A stretch of 64,000 bases of DNA from Cyclobacteriaceae bacterium (GTDB lineage Bacteria; Bacteroidota; Bacteroidia; Cytophagales; Cyclobacteriaceae): the NCBI GenBank assembly GCA_019638355.1, contig JAHBTY010000002.1:196501-260500 (forward strand), written 5' to 3'. Numbering within the stretch: position 1 is the stretch's first letter; every line of letters begins with the position of its first letter. A model generated the notes under the pieces. It was not told where the DNA came from. It searched no databases and saw nothing but the letters and a program-made list of their open reading frames with translations. The translations under genes were made by a program, and so were the position numbers. Positions 16,218-24,694 of this stretch are shown piece after piece.

Positions 16218-19118
16218 ATGAAAAAGCAATTTTTAAGTTTAGTAATTATTCTAACAACACTTTCGGCCTTCGCCCAGAATAATGGCAGAATAATAGGCGC
16301 TGTAATGGATGCAAAAACTAACCAGCCGGTTGAATTTGCTACTATTGCATTAACCGATGCCGATGGAAAAACGGTTAATGGCACCATCGCAGATGCCAAA
16401 GGAAAATTTGTAATCGATAAGATTGCTAACGGAACCTACACGGCTACCATTTCATTTATCGGCTACGAAACAATTACAAAAACCGATTTGGTATTGGATG
16501 GCCGCAGGGCCGAAATCAATCTTGGAATTATTAAGATAAGTGAAGAGGCTACTCAACTGAATGAAGTTGTTGTAGAAGCGCAAAAAGATTTAGTGGAAGA
16601 ACGGGTGGATCGTACCATTTACAATGCCGAAAATGATGTAACTACACGGGGTGGCGATGCTACCGAAGTATTGAAACGCGTACCCATGCTATCAGTTGAT
16701 CTGGATGGCAATGTAAGCATGCGGGGCAGTTCCAATATCATGGTGTTGATCAACAACAAACCTTCTACCATTATGGCCAATTCAGTGGCCGATGCTTTAA
16801 AACAAATTCCAGCCGACCAGATTAAAACGGTTGAAGTAATCACATCACCTTCAGCCAAATACGATGCAGAAGGCTCAGCCGGCATTATAAATATTATAAC
16901 CAAGAAAAATACACTGGAAGGATTAACGCTTAACATCGATGCCGGTGCCGGCTTACGCGGTTCCAACCTGGGCCTTAATGGTAATTACCGCAGGGGTAAA
17001 ATGGGTTTTTCATTGGGTGGCTTTGGGCGTGCTAACTACAATGTACGGGGTGCATTCGAAAACCAACAATTTACAACAACACAAACTTCCGAAACTTATT
17101 CATACCAAAGCGGGCAAAACAGAAATCAGGGTTTGTTCGGTAACTACAACTTAGGTTGGGATTATGATGTGAATAAGAAAAATTCACTAGCCGCCTCCGT
17201 TCGGTTTGGTGTACGCAACAACCAATCATTCCAGGACAACCTGATTTCTCAAATCTATCGTAACGATGTGCTTATTTCAAACAGCTTGCGCGATGTAAAC
17301 ACAAACGACCTTTCAAATAACATGGATATGAACTTTACTTATACCCGGTTATTTGATAAACCTCAACGCGAGTTCAGTGTGTTGGCCATGTACAGTCGTA
17401 ACAATCGGAACAACGATTTTACCAACACCATTTATAACGCTGATACAGAAGAGATTTTTCAGCGCTTGAAAAATCTGAACGATGGAGTTAACGAAGAATA
17501 TACCGTTCAGGCCGATTATCAAACCCCTATTAACGATAATCAAATGTTTGAAATAGGTGCTAAAGAAATTAAAAGAAAAGTGTTAAGCGATTTCCAATTG
17601 TTTACGGCTGCCGGTGCAAGTGGAGCCTACATACCTGAAACAGATGCGACCCGCTCTAATCAATTAAATTACGATCAGGACGTAATTTCAGGATATATGT
17701 CTTACACCTATAGTGCCAAAAGTGGTTACAGCTTTAAGGGTGGTGCACGATACGAATATACTATCATCAATGCCTTTACTCGTACCGAAGCCAATATCGA
17801 TATTCCTGAATACGGGGTGTTAGTGCCAAGTTTCAATGCATCTAAAAAATTGAAAAAAGGAACGGTAAAAGCTTCCTACAACCGAAGAATTCAACGTCCA
17901 TCCATTCAGTTTCTAAATCCGAACGTACAAAATGCAAATCCGTTAAGTGAAACTGTGGGTAACCCCAAACTTGACCCTGAGTTTACCAACAATTTTGAGT
18001 TGGGTTACAGCACCTTTATAAAAGGCACGTCACTAAACTTTACTGGCTTTGTTCGTAATTCTAATAACGCTATTCAGAGTTTACGCCAGGTTGTGCGCGA
18101 TAGTGTAATTCAAACTACCTATGGTAATCTCGGTATTGAAAATGCGTATGGTGCCAGCATCTTCTCCAATATTAGTATAGGCAAGCTATCGTTCAACGTA
18201 GGAGGCGATGTTTACTTTGCCGATATGCTTAACCCCGGTTCTGATCTTACTCCACGCGTAAGCAATAGCGGCTGGGTATATAGTGGCCGCGGCTTTGGAA
18301 GTTATACGTTAGGAAAGGGTTGGGCCATGCAAGGCTTCGGTTTCTATCGCGGCCGAAGAGTTAATCTGCAAGGTTTTCAGGGAGGCTTTGGAACCTACAG
18401 CGTAGGTGTGCGCAAAGAATTTAACAATAAGAAGGGTAGCGTTGGAGCCGGTTTGGAAAACTTTCTGGCACCTTCTATGAAAATCAGAAACTCGGTAGTA
18501 ACCAACACGGGCACGCAAAGCATTAACCAAAACAGCTTTACCGAAATGCGCAATTTCAGTTTCCGGGTAAACGTAAGTTACCGCATTGGTAAAATGAGTT
18601 TTGACCAACCGCGCAGAAGGGGTGGCCGCTCTGTCAACAATGATGATTTAAAGATGGGTGGCGATGGCGATGGTGGCATGGATAATGGTGGTGGTATGGG
18701 TGGAAATAACATGGGCGGCCGTGGAAACTTTGGCGGTGGCCAACGCCCGGCCGGCACACTGCAACAAAAACCAATTGAAAGCGCCCCAATAGATAGTGCA
18801 GCCGTTGTTGTTGCAGAAGGTAATTGGGAATACACGATAGAAAGTCCACAAGGTGCCAATGGCGGTACACTTAAAATTACCAAAGAAGGTGATGCCTACA
18901 GTGGTGTAATAATCAACGCCCGCTTTAATCGCGAAACACCAATTAAAGATGTTAAAGTAACCGGTAATGAACTGAGCTTCACATACGAAGTAAGCTTTGG
19001 GGGCAACACCAGCAACATATTGGTGAAAGGTATAATAACAGGCGATCAGTTTGCAGGCAGCATGACGATGGGTCAATTCGGATCATTTCCGATGACGGCC
19101 AAGCGTGCTGTGCAATAG
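16218..19118 (+). CDS. Outer-membrane TonB-type receptor with C-terminal extension
   Basis: The 966-residue protein has a signal peptide (to about residue 20), a CarboxypepD_reg-like domain (about 23-100), a plug-like domain (about 115-230, with VLKRVPMLSVDLDGNVSMRG) and a large beta-barrel of the OMP_b-brl_3 type (about 240-795). After the barrel come a Gly/Asn/Met/Asp-rich linker (about 800-850) and a soluble beta-rich domain of about 100 residues beginning GNWEYTIESP near residue 868. The linker and final domain are unusual for a receptor. No SusD partner follows, so it is not a Sus pair. It is divergent from the LytTR two-component genes, and a strong terminator follows. The substrate is unknown. 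Confidence 0.9.
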   Translation: MKKQFLSLVIILTTLSAFAQNNGRIIGAVMDAKTNQPVEFATIALTDADGKTVNGTIADAKGKFVIDKIANGTYTATISFIGYETITKTDLVLDGRRAEINLGIIKISEEATQLNEVVVEAQKDLVEERVDRTIYNAENDVTTRGGDATEVLKRVPMLSVDLDGNVSMRGSSNIMVLINNKPSTIMANSVADALKQIPADQIKTVEVITSPSAKYDAEGSAGIINIITKKNTLEGLTLNIDAGAGLRGSNLGLNGNYRRGKMGFSLGGFGRANYNVRGAFENQQFTTTQTSETYSYQSGQNRNQGLFGNYNLGWDYDVNKKNSLAASVRFGVRNNQSFQDNLISQIYRNDVLISNSLRDVNTNDLSNNMDMNFTYTRLFDKPQREFSVLAMYSRNNRNNDFTNTIYNADTEEIFQRLKNLNDGVNEEYTVQADYQTPINDNQMFEIGAKEIKRKVLSDFQLFTAAGASGAYIPETDATRSNQLNYDQDVISGYMSYTYSAKSGYSFKGGARYEYTIINAFTRTEANIDIPEYGVLVPSFNASKKLKKGTVKASYNRRIQRPSIQFLNPNVQNANPLSETVGNPKLDPEFTNNFELGYSTFIKGTSLNFTGFVRNSNNAIQSLRQVVRDSVIQTTYGNLGIENAYGASIFSNISIGKLSFNVGGDVYFADMLNPGSDLTPRVSNSGWVYSGRGFGSYTLGKGWAMQGFGFYRGRRVNLQGFQGGFGTYSVGVRKEFNNKKGSVGAGLENFLAPSMKIRNSVVTNTGTQSINQNSFTEMRNFSFRVNVSYRIGKMSFDQPRRRGGRSVNNDDLKMGGDGDGGMDNGGGMGGNNMGGRGNFGGGQRPAGTLQQKPIESAPIDSAAVVVAEGNWEYTIESPQGANGGTLKITKEGDAYSGVIINARFNRETPIKDVKVTGNELSFTYEVSFGGNTSNILVKGIITGDQFAGSMTMGQFGSFPMTAKRAVQ

Positions 19119-19145
19119 GAATTGTTAGGTTAGGGTGTTTGGGGT

Positions 19146-19174
19146 AAAATGCCGGACCGAAAGGCCGGCATTTT
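19146..19174. terminator. Strong terminator hairpin after the receptor gene
   Basis: AAAATGCCGG (19146-19155) pairs perfectly with CCGGCATTTT (19165-19174) across a 9-base loop, followed by CGTTTT. The A-tract on the other side makes it functional for cutC on the minus strand as well. Confidence 0.88.
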
Positions 19175-19186
19175 CGTTTTAGTAGT

Positions 19187-19936
19187 TCAAGGTTGTTGAG
19201 CTTCTTCAGCCAATTGCCGCATTCGCTTTACCCGATCCGGATCTACCGTACGCAACTTAAACTCTGAACCTTCATCAGACCCCATGCCGGTAATGTTGGG
19301 GTTGCGGTAGAGCATGGCGCTTTCGCGGAACAAGGTGGCGGAAAAGTGGATTTCTTTTGCACCCGTCTTCTTCACTATCTCCTGCACCGTATTCTCATTT
19401 ACGCCTGAGCCCGGCATAATGGCTATGCGTCCGTTAGCTTTTTGAATTAACTCCGTAATCAAATCAATTCCCTTATTGGCGGTAGCTTGTTGGCCAGCAG
19501 TAAGAATTCTATCGAAACCAACTTCGATACAATCTTCCAGTGCTTCAAATGGATCGCGGGTCATATCAAACGCCCGGTGGCAGGTAACTTTAAGTGGCCG
19601 TGCGCGGTCGATTAATTCTTTGCAGCGTTTTTTGTCAAGAGTGCCATCCGCATTTAAAATACCAAACACCACACCATCAACACTTAACCGCTGACATTGA
19701 TCGATATCGCGCTTCATGCTATAAAACTCGTAACTGGAATAATGAAAGTCGCCACCACGCGGACGGATCATGACGAACACATCCATACTAACATGTTGGC
19801 GTACCGATTCAATTACTGCATAAGAAGGAGTTGTTCCACCTTCACCAGGATTATCGCACAACTCAATTCGATCGGCCCGACCTTCTTGTGCTTTAAGAGC
19901 AGATTCGATGTTATAGACTACAATTTCAAGAGTCAT
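19187..19936 (-). CDS. cutC: CutC family protein
   Basis: The 249-residue protein has CutC features: the N-terminal segment ALKAQEGRADRIELCDNPGE broken here at 20 residues, the strand VMIRPRGGDF, the CHRAFD motif and the C-terminal MPGSGVNENTV. CutC is a TIM-barrel protein first linked to copper tolerance in E. coli; the copper role is debated, and its reaction is not firmly known. It is the last gene of a minus-strand run, 9 bp after the glycosylasparaginase, and ends against the terminator at 19146-19174. Confidence 0.95.
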   Translation of the reverse strand: MTLEIVVYNIESALKAQEGRADRIELCDNPGEGGTTPSYAVIESVRQHVSMDVFVMIRPRGGDFHYSSYEFYSMKRDIDQCQRLSVDGVVFGILNADGTLDKKRCKELIDRARPLKVTCHRAFDMTRDPFEALEDCIEVGFDRILTAGQQATANKGIDLITELIQKANGRIAIMPGSGVNENTVQEIVKKTGAKEIHFSATLFRESAMLYRNPNITGMGSDEGSEFKLRTVDPDRVKRMRQLAEEAQQP

Positions 19937-19945
19937 GAGTTAATT

Positions 19946-20908
19946 TTAATAATAGCTCTTTGCCTCAAAAATTTTGTTAGCCACTTCGTTACTGTACACG
20001 GCATAGGTAAAACCTTTCTGCAAGGCAAACGCTCCGTACTCACCGTTTTTATTCAAGGCTAAAAATCCAACTTGTATCTCTTTCGATTTTTGAGGTTGAT
20101 TTTTTACAATGCGCGCCACCGCTAATTCGCATGCTTGCTGCGGTGAATTTCCTTGTCGCATTAGTTCTACTACCAGGTGCGAACCCACAATCCGAATCAC
20201 CTCTTCACCCACACCCGTGCTGGTTGCCGCACCAATTTCATTATCCACATATAAAGCCGCACCAATTATTGGCGAATCGCCCACGCGACCGCGCATTTTA
20301 TACGCCATACCACTGGTGGTACACGCACCCGATAAATTCTGTTTTGCATCCAATGCTACAATACCAATTGTATCATGGTTTTCGATATTGGCGATGGGTT
20401 TATACTGTGAAGTTTTTAACCATTCTTTCCAGGCCTTCTCCGATTCTTTGGTGAGTAGTTTTTCTTTTTTGAAACCCTGATCCAGTGCAAACTTCAGCGC
20501 ACCTTCACCAACCAAAAACACATGCGGAGTTTTTTCCATCACTTTTCGCGCAACCGAAACCGGATGCACGATATGCTCCAAACAAGCCACCGCCCCGCAG
20601 TTGGCAAACTCATCCATAATGCATGAGTCCAATGTTACTCTTCCATCGCGATCGGGCAAACCACCTAACCCTACTGAGCTTTCTTTCGGATCGCCTTCGG
20701 GCACGCGGGCACCGGCTTCTACGGCATCCAATGCTCTCCCATTGTTCGATAAAATTTTCCAGGCTTCGGCATTGGCACCTACACCAAAATTCCAGGTAGA
20801 AATTACCACCGGTTTGGAAACTTTTGAAGTTGGTTTGCCCCATGCTTTTGTAAAAGATGCAAGTGATGCCAGGGCACCCAATTGAATAAATTTTCTTCTG
20901 GTTGTCAT
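19946..20908 (-). CDS. N4-(beta-N-acetylglucosaminyl)-L-asparaginase (glycosylasparaginase)
   Basis: This Ntn-hydrolase has the self-cleavage motif NHDTIGIVALD, whose Thr becomes the N-terminal nucleophile after autoproteolysis, followed by the substrate-binding segment GRVGDSPIIGAALY. The family cleaves the GlcNAc-Asn bond of N-linked glycans. The ATG at 20908 gives 320 residues with a twin-arginine signal (MTTRRKFIQLGALASLASF), so the enzyme is probably exported folded. The longer TTG start at 20917 overlaps the upstream stop and is not needed. It starts 1 bp after the NlpC/P60 gene, so they are co-transcribed. Confidence 0.92.
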   Translation of the reverse strand: MTTRRKFIQLGALASLASFTKAWGKPTSKVSKPVVISTWNFGVGANAEAWKILSNNGRALDAVEAGARVPEGDPKESSVGLGGLPDRDGRVTLDSCIMDEFANCGAVACLEHIVHPVSVARKVMEKTPHVFLVGEGALKFALDQGFKKEKLLTKESEKAWKEWLKTSQYKPIANIENHDTIGIVALDAKQNLSGACTTSGMAYKMRGRVGDSPIIGAALYVDNEIGAATSTGVGEEVIRIVGSHLVVELMRQGNSPQQACELAVARIVKNQPQKSKEIQVGFLALNKNGEYGAFALQKGFTYAVYSNEVANKIFEAKSYY

Positions 20909-20909
20909 G

Positions 20910-21407
20910 TTAATCAATAATTCTGCGTGCCTTCCGGTAACGCTTGTGGTAATAATCGGAATACAAATTCGTTTCTACTACACCCAATGTAGTTGAGGCA
21001 TGAATAAATTTTACATCGTTTCGTGCGTTTACATTGGTAACAATTCCTACATGGGTTATCTCACGCTTTTTCTTACCAGTAGCAAAAAAAACCAAATCGC
21101 CAGGGGCTAATTTTTTACGTTTCACTTTTTTTCCAACCGTTGCCTGTGCATCGGCTGTTCTTGGTAATTCTAATTCGATTGCACGGTATGCATTGCATGT
21201 TAATCCCGAGCAATCCATTCCGGCACGTGTAGTTCCGCCCCATTTATATGGTGTTCCGGTAAACGTACGTGCGGTAGCAATTACCTTATCGCGCTGATCT
21301 TTAATTCTACCCGATACACACCCGCTTGCTAAAATTAAAATGATGGAAAAAAGCCAAAGCCTTTGAAAGGTTAATTCCTTAAGTTTGTGCCTTGAAATTA
21401 AGACCAT
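20910..21407 (-). CDS. NlpC/P60 family lipoprotein
   Basis: The 165-residue protein has a lipoprotein signal ([12 protein letters not shown]) and an NlpC/P60 domain with the catalytic Cys in MDCSGL and histidines in ITHVGIV and FIHAST. Such enzymes are cysteine peptidases that cut peptidoglycan stem peptides. The ATG at 21407 is the only sensible start: the frame continues upstream to 21500, but the -7 box at 21414-21421 lies between, and no other start codon occurs before the lipobox. It is the first gene of the run with the glycosylasparaginase and cutC. Confidence 0.93.
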   Translation of the reverse strand: MVLISRHKLKELTFQRLWLFSIILILASGCVSGRIKDQRDKVIATARTFTGTPYKWGGTTRAGMDCSGLTCNAYRAIELELPRTADAQATVGKKVKRKKLAPGDLVFFATGKKKREITHVGIVTNVNARNDVKFIHASTTLGVVETNLYSDYYHKRYRKARRIID

Positions 21408-21413
21408 ATAATT

Positions 21414-21421
21414 CAAAGTTA
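21414..21421 (-). promoter_or_regulatory. -7 promoter element directly before the NlpC/P60 start
   Basis: On the minus strand TAACTTTG is a perfect TAnnTTTG. Its last base is at 21414, 7 bases from the A of the ATG at 21407, which implies a leaderless transcript. Confidence 0.55.
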
Positions 21422-21429
21422 CTTTATTG

Positions 21430-22866
21430 ATGGCAAACACTAAAACAAGTGCTGTAATTGAATCGTTAAGCAGCGAACTTATTGGCCAATTCCGTGCCAT
21501 TGTGGGTGAACCATATCTGATAGCTGATGAAGAGCAACGAAATGAATATGGTCATGATAAAACAGAAGACTATCTGTTTCTGCCCGACCTTGTTATCAAG
21601 CCCGGTACTCCTGAAGAAATCAGTGCTATTCTGAAAATCTGCAACCAGTATAAAATACCGGTAACGCCACGCGGTGCGGGCACGGGTCTTGCCGGGGGAG
21701 CTATACCCGTTCAAAAAGGTGTTGTGATTTCGATGGAGCGCTTTAATAAAATTCTGGAGATTGACGAGTTAAATTTACAGGCAACCGTTGAACCTGGAGT
21801 AATCACAGAAGTATTTCAGAATGCAGTTAAAGCAAAAGGTCTTTTTTACCCGCCTGATCCGGCCAGTAAAGGCTCGTGCTTTTTAGGGGGCAACCTGGCT
21901 AACAATTCGGGTGGCCCCAAAGCTGTGAAGTATGGCGTTACCCGCGATTATGTAATTAACATGCAAGTGGTTTTGCCGACCGGAGAAATTATCTGGACGG
22001 CCGCCAACGTGTTGAAGAACTCAACCGGCTATAACCTTACTCAATTAATGTGTGGCAGCGAAGGCACTCTGGGCATCATTACCAAAATTGTTTTTAAGCT
22101 GCGGGGCTTTCCACAAAAAAATGTGTTGTTGTTTATTCCGTTTGTAACAAACGAAGAAGCCTGCAAAGCGATAGCTGCGATTTTTGTAGAAGGCATTACA
22201 CCATCGGGAATGGAATTTTTTGAACGCGAGGCCGCGCTTAAAACGTATGAGTATTGCGAGAAAGTCTTGAACAGCCCCGTAACGACCAAGCTGATTGACG
22301 GCATGGATGCTTACCTGCTGTGCGAACTGGACGGCAACGATGAAGAAGTTTTGATGCGCGATGCCGAGCGCGTGATGAATGTAGTTGAGAAATTTCAGAG
22401 TGGAGAAGTATTATTTGCCGAGAGCAATGCGCAGAAAGAAGAACTCTGGAAAGTGCGAAAAAATATTTCACCAGCCGTTAACTGGTACACCCTTACCAAA
22501 TCGGATGATGTGGTTGTACCACGCAACAACTTGCCTAAACTGATTAAAGGAATTAAAGAGATTGGTAAACGCTATAATTTTAATACGGTTTGCTTCGGCC
22601 ACCTGGGCGATGGCAACCTGCACGTTAATATTCTAAAAGAAAACATTAGCGAGCACGATTGGGAAACAAAAATCCCGGAAGGCATTGGTGAAATTTTTAA
22701 ACTAACCGTGAGCCTGGGGGGTACCCTTTCGGGTGAACATGGAATTGGAATTGCCAAGCGGCCTTATATGCCTATTGCCATGAGTGAAGTTAACCTAAAC
22801 CTGATGCGAGGAATTAAAAAGGTTTTCGATCCGAATGGAATTCTGAATCCCGGAAAGATTTTTTAA
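21430..22866 (+). CDS. FAD-linked oxidase (GlcD / D-lactate dehydrogenase type)
   Basis: The 478-residue flavoprotein has an FAD_binding_4 domain with the PP-loop [12 protein letters not shown] (about 78-90) and a C-terminal oxidase domain with [11 protein letters not shown] and [15 protein letters not shown]. It should oxidise a 2-hydroxy acid such as glycolate or D-lactate. There are no glcE or glcF partners nearby, so a single-subunit D-lactate-type enzyme is more likely than a glycolate oxidase complex. The ATG at 21430 is chosen over the TTG one codon upstream. It is divergent from the NlpC/P60 gene with 22 bp between starts, so the promoters overlap the neighbouring coding ends. Confidence 0.93.
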   Translation: MANTKTSAVIESLSSELIGQFRAIVGEPYLIADEEQRNEYGHDKTEDYLFLPDLVIKPGTPEEISAILKICNQYKIPVTPRGAGTGLAGGAIPVQKGVVISMERFNKILEIDELNLQATVEPGVITEVFQNAVKAKGLFYPPDPASKGSCFLGGNLANNSGGPKAVKYGVTRDYVINMQVVLPTGEIIWTAANVLKNSTGYNLTQLMCGSEGTLGIITKIVFKLRGFPQKNVLLFIPFVTNEEACKAIAAIFVEGITPSGMEFFEREAALKTYEYCEKVLNSPVTTKLIDGMDAYLLCELDGNDEEVLMRDAERVMNVVEKFQSGEVLFAESNAQKEELWKVRKNISPAVNWYTLTKSDDVVVPRNNLPKLIKGIKEIGKRYNFNTVCFGHLGDGNLHVNILKENISEHDWETKIPEGIGEIFKLTVSLGGTLSGEHGIGIAKRPYMPIAMSEVNLNLMRGIKKVFDPNGILNPGKIF

Positions 22867-22910
22867 AGGTTGACAACTTTTGTATGCCACTAAGCACGTT
22901 GTCAACCTTT
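22865..22910. terminator. Long inverted-repeat terminator
   Basis: AAAGGTTGACAAC (22865-22877) pairs perfectly over 13 bases with GTTGTCAACCTTT (22898-22910) across a 20-base loop and is followed by TTG. It overlaps the GlcD stop region and can serve the convergent barrel gene too. Confidence 0.82.
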
Positions 22911-22921
22911 TGCTAATAGCA

Positions 22922-23740
22922 TTACTTAAACGAACGCAACGTGCCGAAATAATAATGCAAACCTAATTGCACGCCCACCAAAAAGTTGGCGCGGCTTCCA
23001 AAAATATCAGAAGCATTTCCGTTTTTGATGGCATTAATCACATCGCCATTTCGCATGTCGGTTAAACTATAGTTTGCACGAATTTGGGTAGATAAATAAA
23101 TGTGTTTGGATAGGTCAATATCCAAACCAAACGCTGCTGCCAATTGAAATTCGGAGTTTTTGAAATTATTGGCCTCCTTGGTTAACAAATTTTCTTTTAA
23201 CTCAGAGGGTATGGTATAAGTACCATTATTGTTATTTACTGCGTTCGGGAAATCGGCTTGTATGGCTGTAAAGTCAACACCTTCTGGAATAGTAAACTGA
23301 CTACCGGCATCGGCCTGCAGGCTTTCAACCGCCTTGGTAAGAATAGACATTTGCGGACCAAAGTTAAAATTGGTTCTGGCCTTGCCAGTGCCACCACTCA
23401 TAAACTTAAACATCATTGGAATGTTGATGTATTGCAAATCAATTTTACGCTGCCCCTTCACCTGCTCGGCAATATCAATCAGTTCGTATATCTGTCCTTG
23501 ATTGGATAGGATTGATTCCAGTTGCAAACCAAACTTGCGACCAATATCCACACCAAAGTTAAACCCAATGGGTGCTACTTGATAGGTATAAGTCGAGTTG
23601 TACCGCGGGTCTTCACTCAGGCCCTTATCCAAAACAAAAGTTGCGTTGTACGCAGTGGTAGCTCCAAAATGCACCTGCCCGAAAGCAGAGCCCGCCAGCA
23701 AAAAAATGAAGCAGCCAATCCAATAGTTCTTAGGTTTCAT
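22922..23740 (-). CDS. Outer-membrane beta-barrel (porin-like, PorT family)
   Basis: From the ATG at 23740 the protein has 272 residues, with a signal peptide (YWIGCFIFLLAGSAFGQ) and then alternating beta strands ending in an aromatic-rich last strand (GVQLGLHYYFGTLRSF), typical of the small OMP_b-brl_2/PorT-like barrels of Bacteroidota. The longer frame to 23842 adds 34 residues before the signal peptide and is rejected. Such proteins sit in the outer membrane; the specific role is unknown. It is convergent with the GlcD gene and divergent from the DUF1080 lipoprotein. Confidence 0.85.
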   Translation of the reverse strand: MKPKNYWIGCFIFLLAGSAFGQVHFGATTAYNATFVLDKGLSEDPRYNSTYTYQVAPIGFNFGVDIGRKFGLQLESILSNQGQIYELIDIAEQVKGQRKIDLQYINIPMMFKFMSGGTGKARTNFNFGPQMSILTKAVESLQADAGSQFTIPEGVDFTAIQADFPNAVNNNNGTYTIPSELKENLLTKEANNFKNSEFQLAAAFGLDIDLSKHIYLSTQIRANYSLTDMRNGDVINAIKNGNASDIFGSRANFLVGVQLGLHYYFGTLRSFK

Positions 23741-23857
23741 GTAGTAATAGTTTTTAGTTTGTGTCTGCAAATCAAGCCAATTAAACTGATCTGTGAATTT
23801 TGACCTTAATTTCTGATAAAATCCAATTAGTAACCCACTCAAAACCTTTTAAAAAAC

Positions 23858-24610
23858 ATGAAAAAAGTACATGGCTTAAATTTAGTACTACTGCTGCTGG
23901 TTGTTTTTACAAGTTGTGCACCCAAAAAAGTTGAAGAAAATACCAAACCCAGCTCTTTCGACAATCAATTGACAGCTGATGAAACGGCTGCCGGTTGGAA
24001 ACTTTTGTTTGATGGAAAAACCCTAACCGGTTGGACAATATTTAAAGCGCGGCCCAACAACACGTGGGAAGTTATTGATGGAACCTTGCATTGCAAGCCT
24101 TTGAACGAAACTACAGGCGAGGGCAATGAGCGTTCCGATCTGCGTACCACCGAGCAGTTTGCCAACTTTGAACTCGTCTTCGATTGGAAAGTAGCACCTG
24201 AGGCTAACAGCGGTGTTATGTATCGCGTAACTGAAGAGTTCGAGCAACCCTACTACTCCGGCCCCGAATACCAATTAATTGATGATACAGGTTACCCAGG
24301 CAACTTAACTGAAATGCAAAAAACCGGCAGTAATTATGATATGCACGCAGCACCCGCCACCAAACCCGTTAAAGTTGCAGGCGAATGGAATACAACTAAA
24401 ATTATAGTGAATGAAAACCATGTAGAGCATTGGTTGAATGGAGCGAAGGTGGTAGAGTATGAACTACTATCGGACGATTGGAAGCAACGCAAAGATGCCA
24501 GTAAATGGAGAGAGGCTGCTGGTTATGGCATGGCATCCTCCGGCTACATCGATTTACAAGATCATGGCAATGAGGTGTGGTTTAAGAACATCAAAATCAA
24601 AACACTTTAA
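23858..24610 (+). CDS. DUF1080 (3-keto-disaccharide hydrolase-like) lipoprotein
   Basis: The 250-residue protein has a lipoprotein signal (Cys20 in VVFTSCAP) and a single DUF1080 domain, recognisable from WKLLFDGKTLTGW, the core FELVFDWKVAPEANSGVMYR and the ending EVWFKNIKIKTL. The fold is concanavalin-like. Some members hydrolyse 3-keto-glycosides; others are known only from sequence. It is probably anchored at the outer membrane or in the periplasm. It stands alone, followed by an inverted repeat and asnB. Confidence 0.92.
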   Translation: MKKVHGLNLVLLLLVVFTSCAPKKVEENTKPSSFDNQLTADETAAGWKLLFDGKTLTGWTIFKARPNNTWEVIDGTLHCKPLNETTGEGNERSDLRTTEQFANFELVFDWKVAPEANSGVMYRVTEEFEQPYYSGPEYQLIDDTGYPGNLTEMQKTGSNYDMHAAPATKPVKVAGEWNTTKIIVNENHVEHWLNGAKVVEYELLSDDWKQRKDASKWREAAGYGMASSGYIDLQDHGNEVWFKNIKIKTL

Positions 24611-24618
24611 AACAAAAT

Positions 24619-24674
24619 AGTAAGCAGTAGGCAGTTAGCTGTAGGCAGAAATTTAAACCCGCCTACTGCTTACT
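24619..24674. repeat. 14-bp perfect inverted repeat upstream of asnB
   Basis: AGTAAGCAGTAGGC (24619-24632) is repeated inverted as GCCTACTGCTTACT (24661-24674). The loop carries a second, degenerate copy of the TAGGCAG unit. It may terminate the DUF1080 transcript or be a member of a dispersed repeat; no T-tract follows. Confidence 0.75.
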
Positions 24675-24694
24675 GAACACTGCCACCTGTTACC

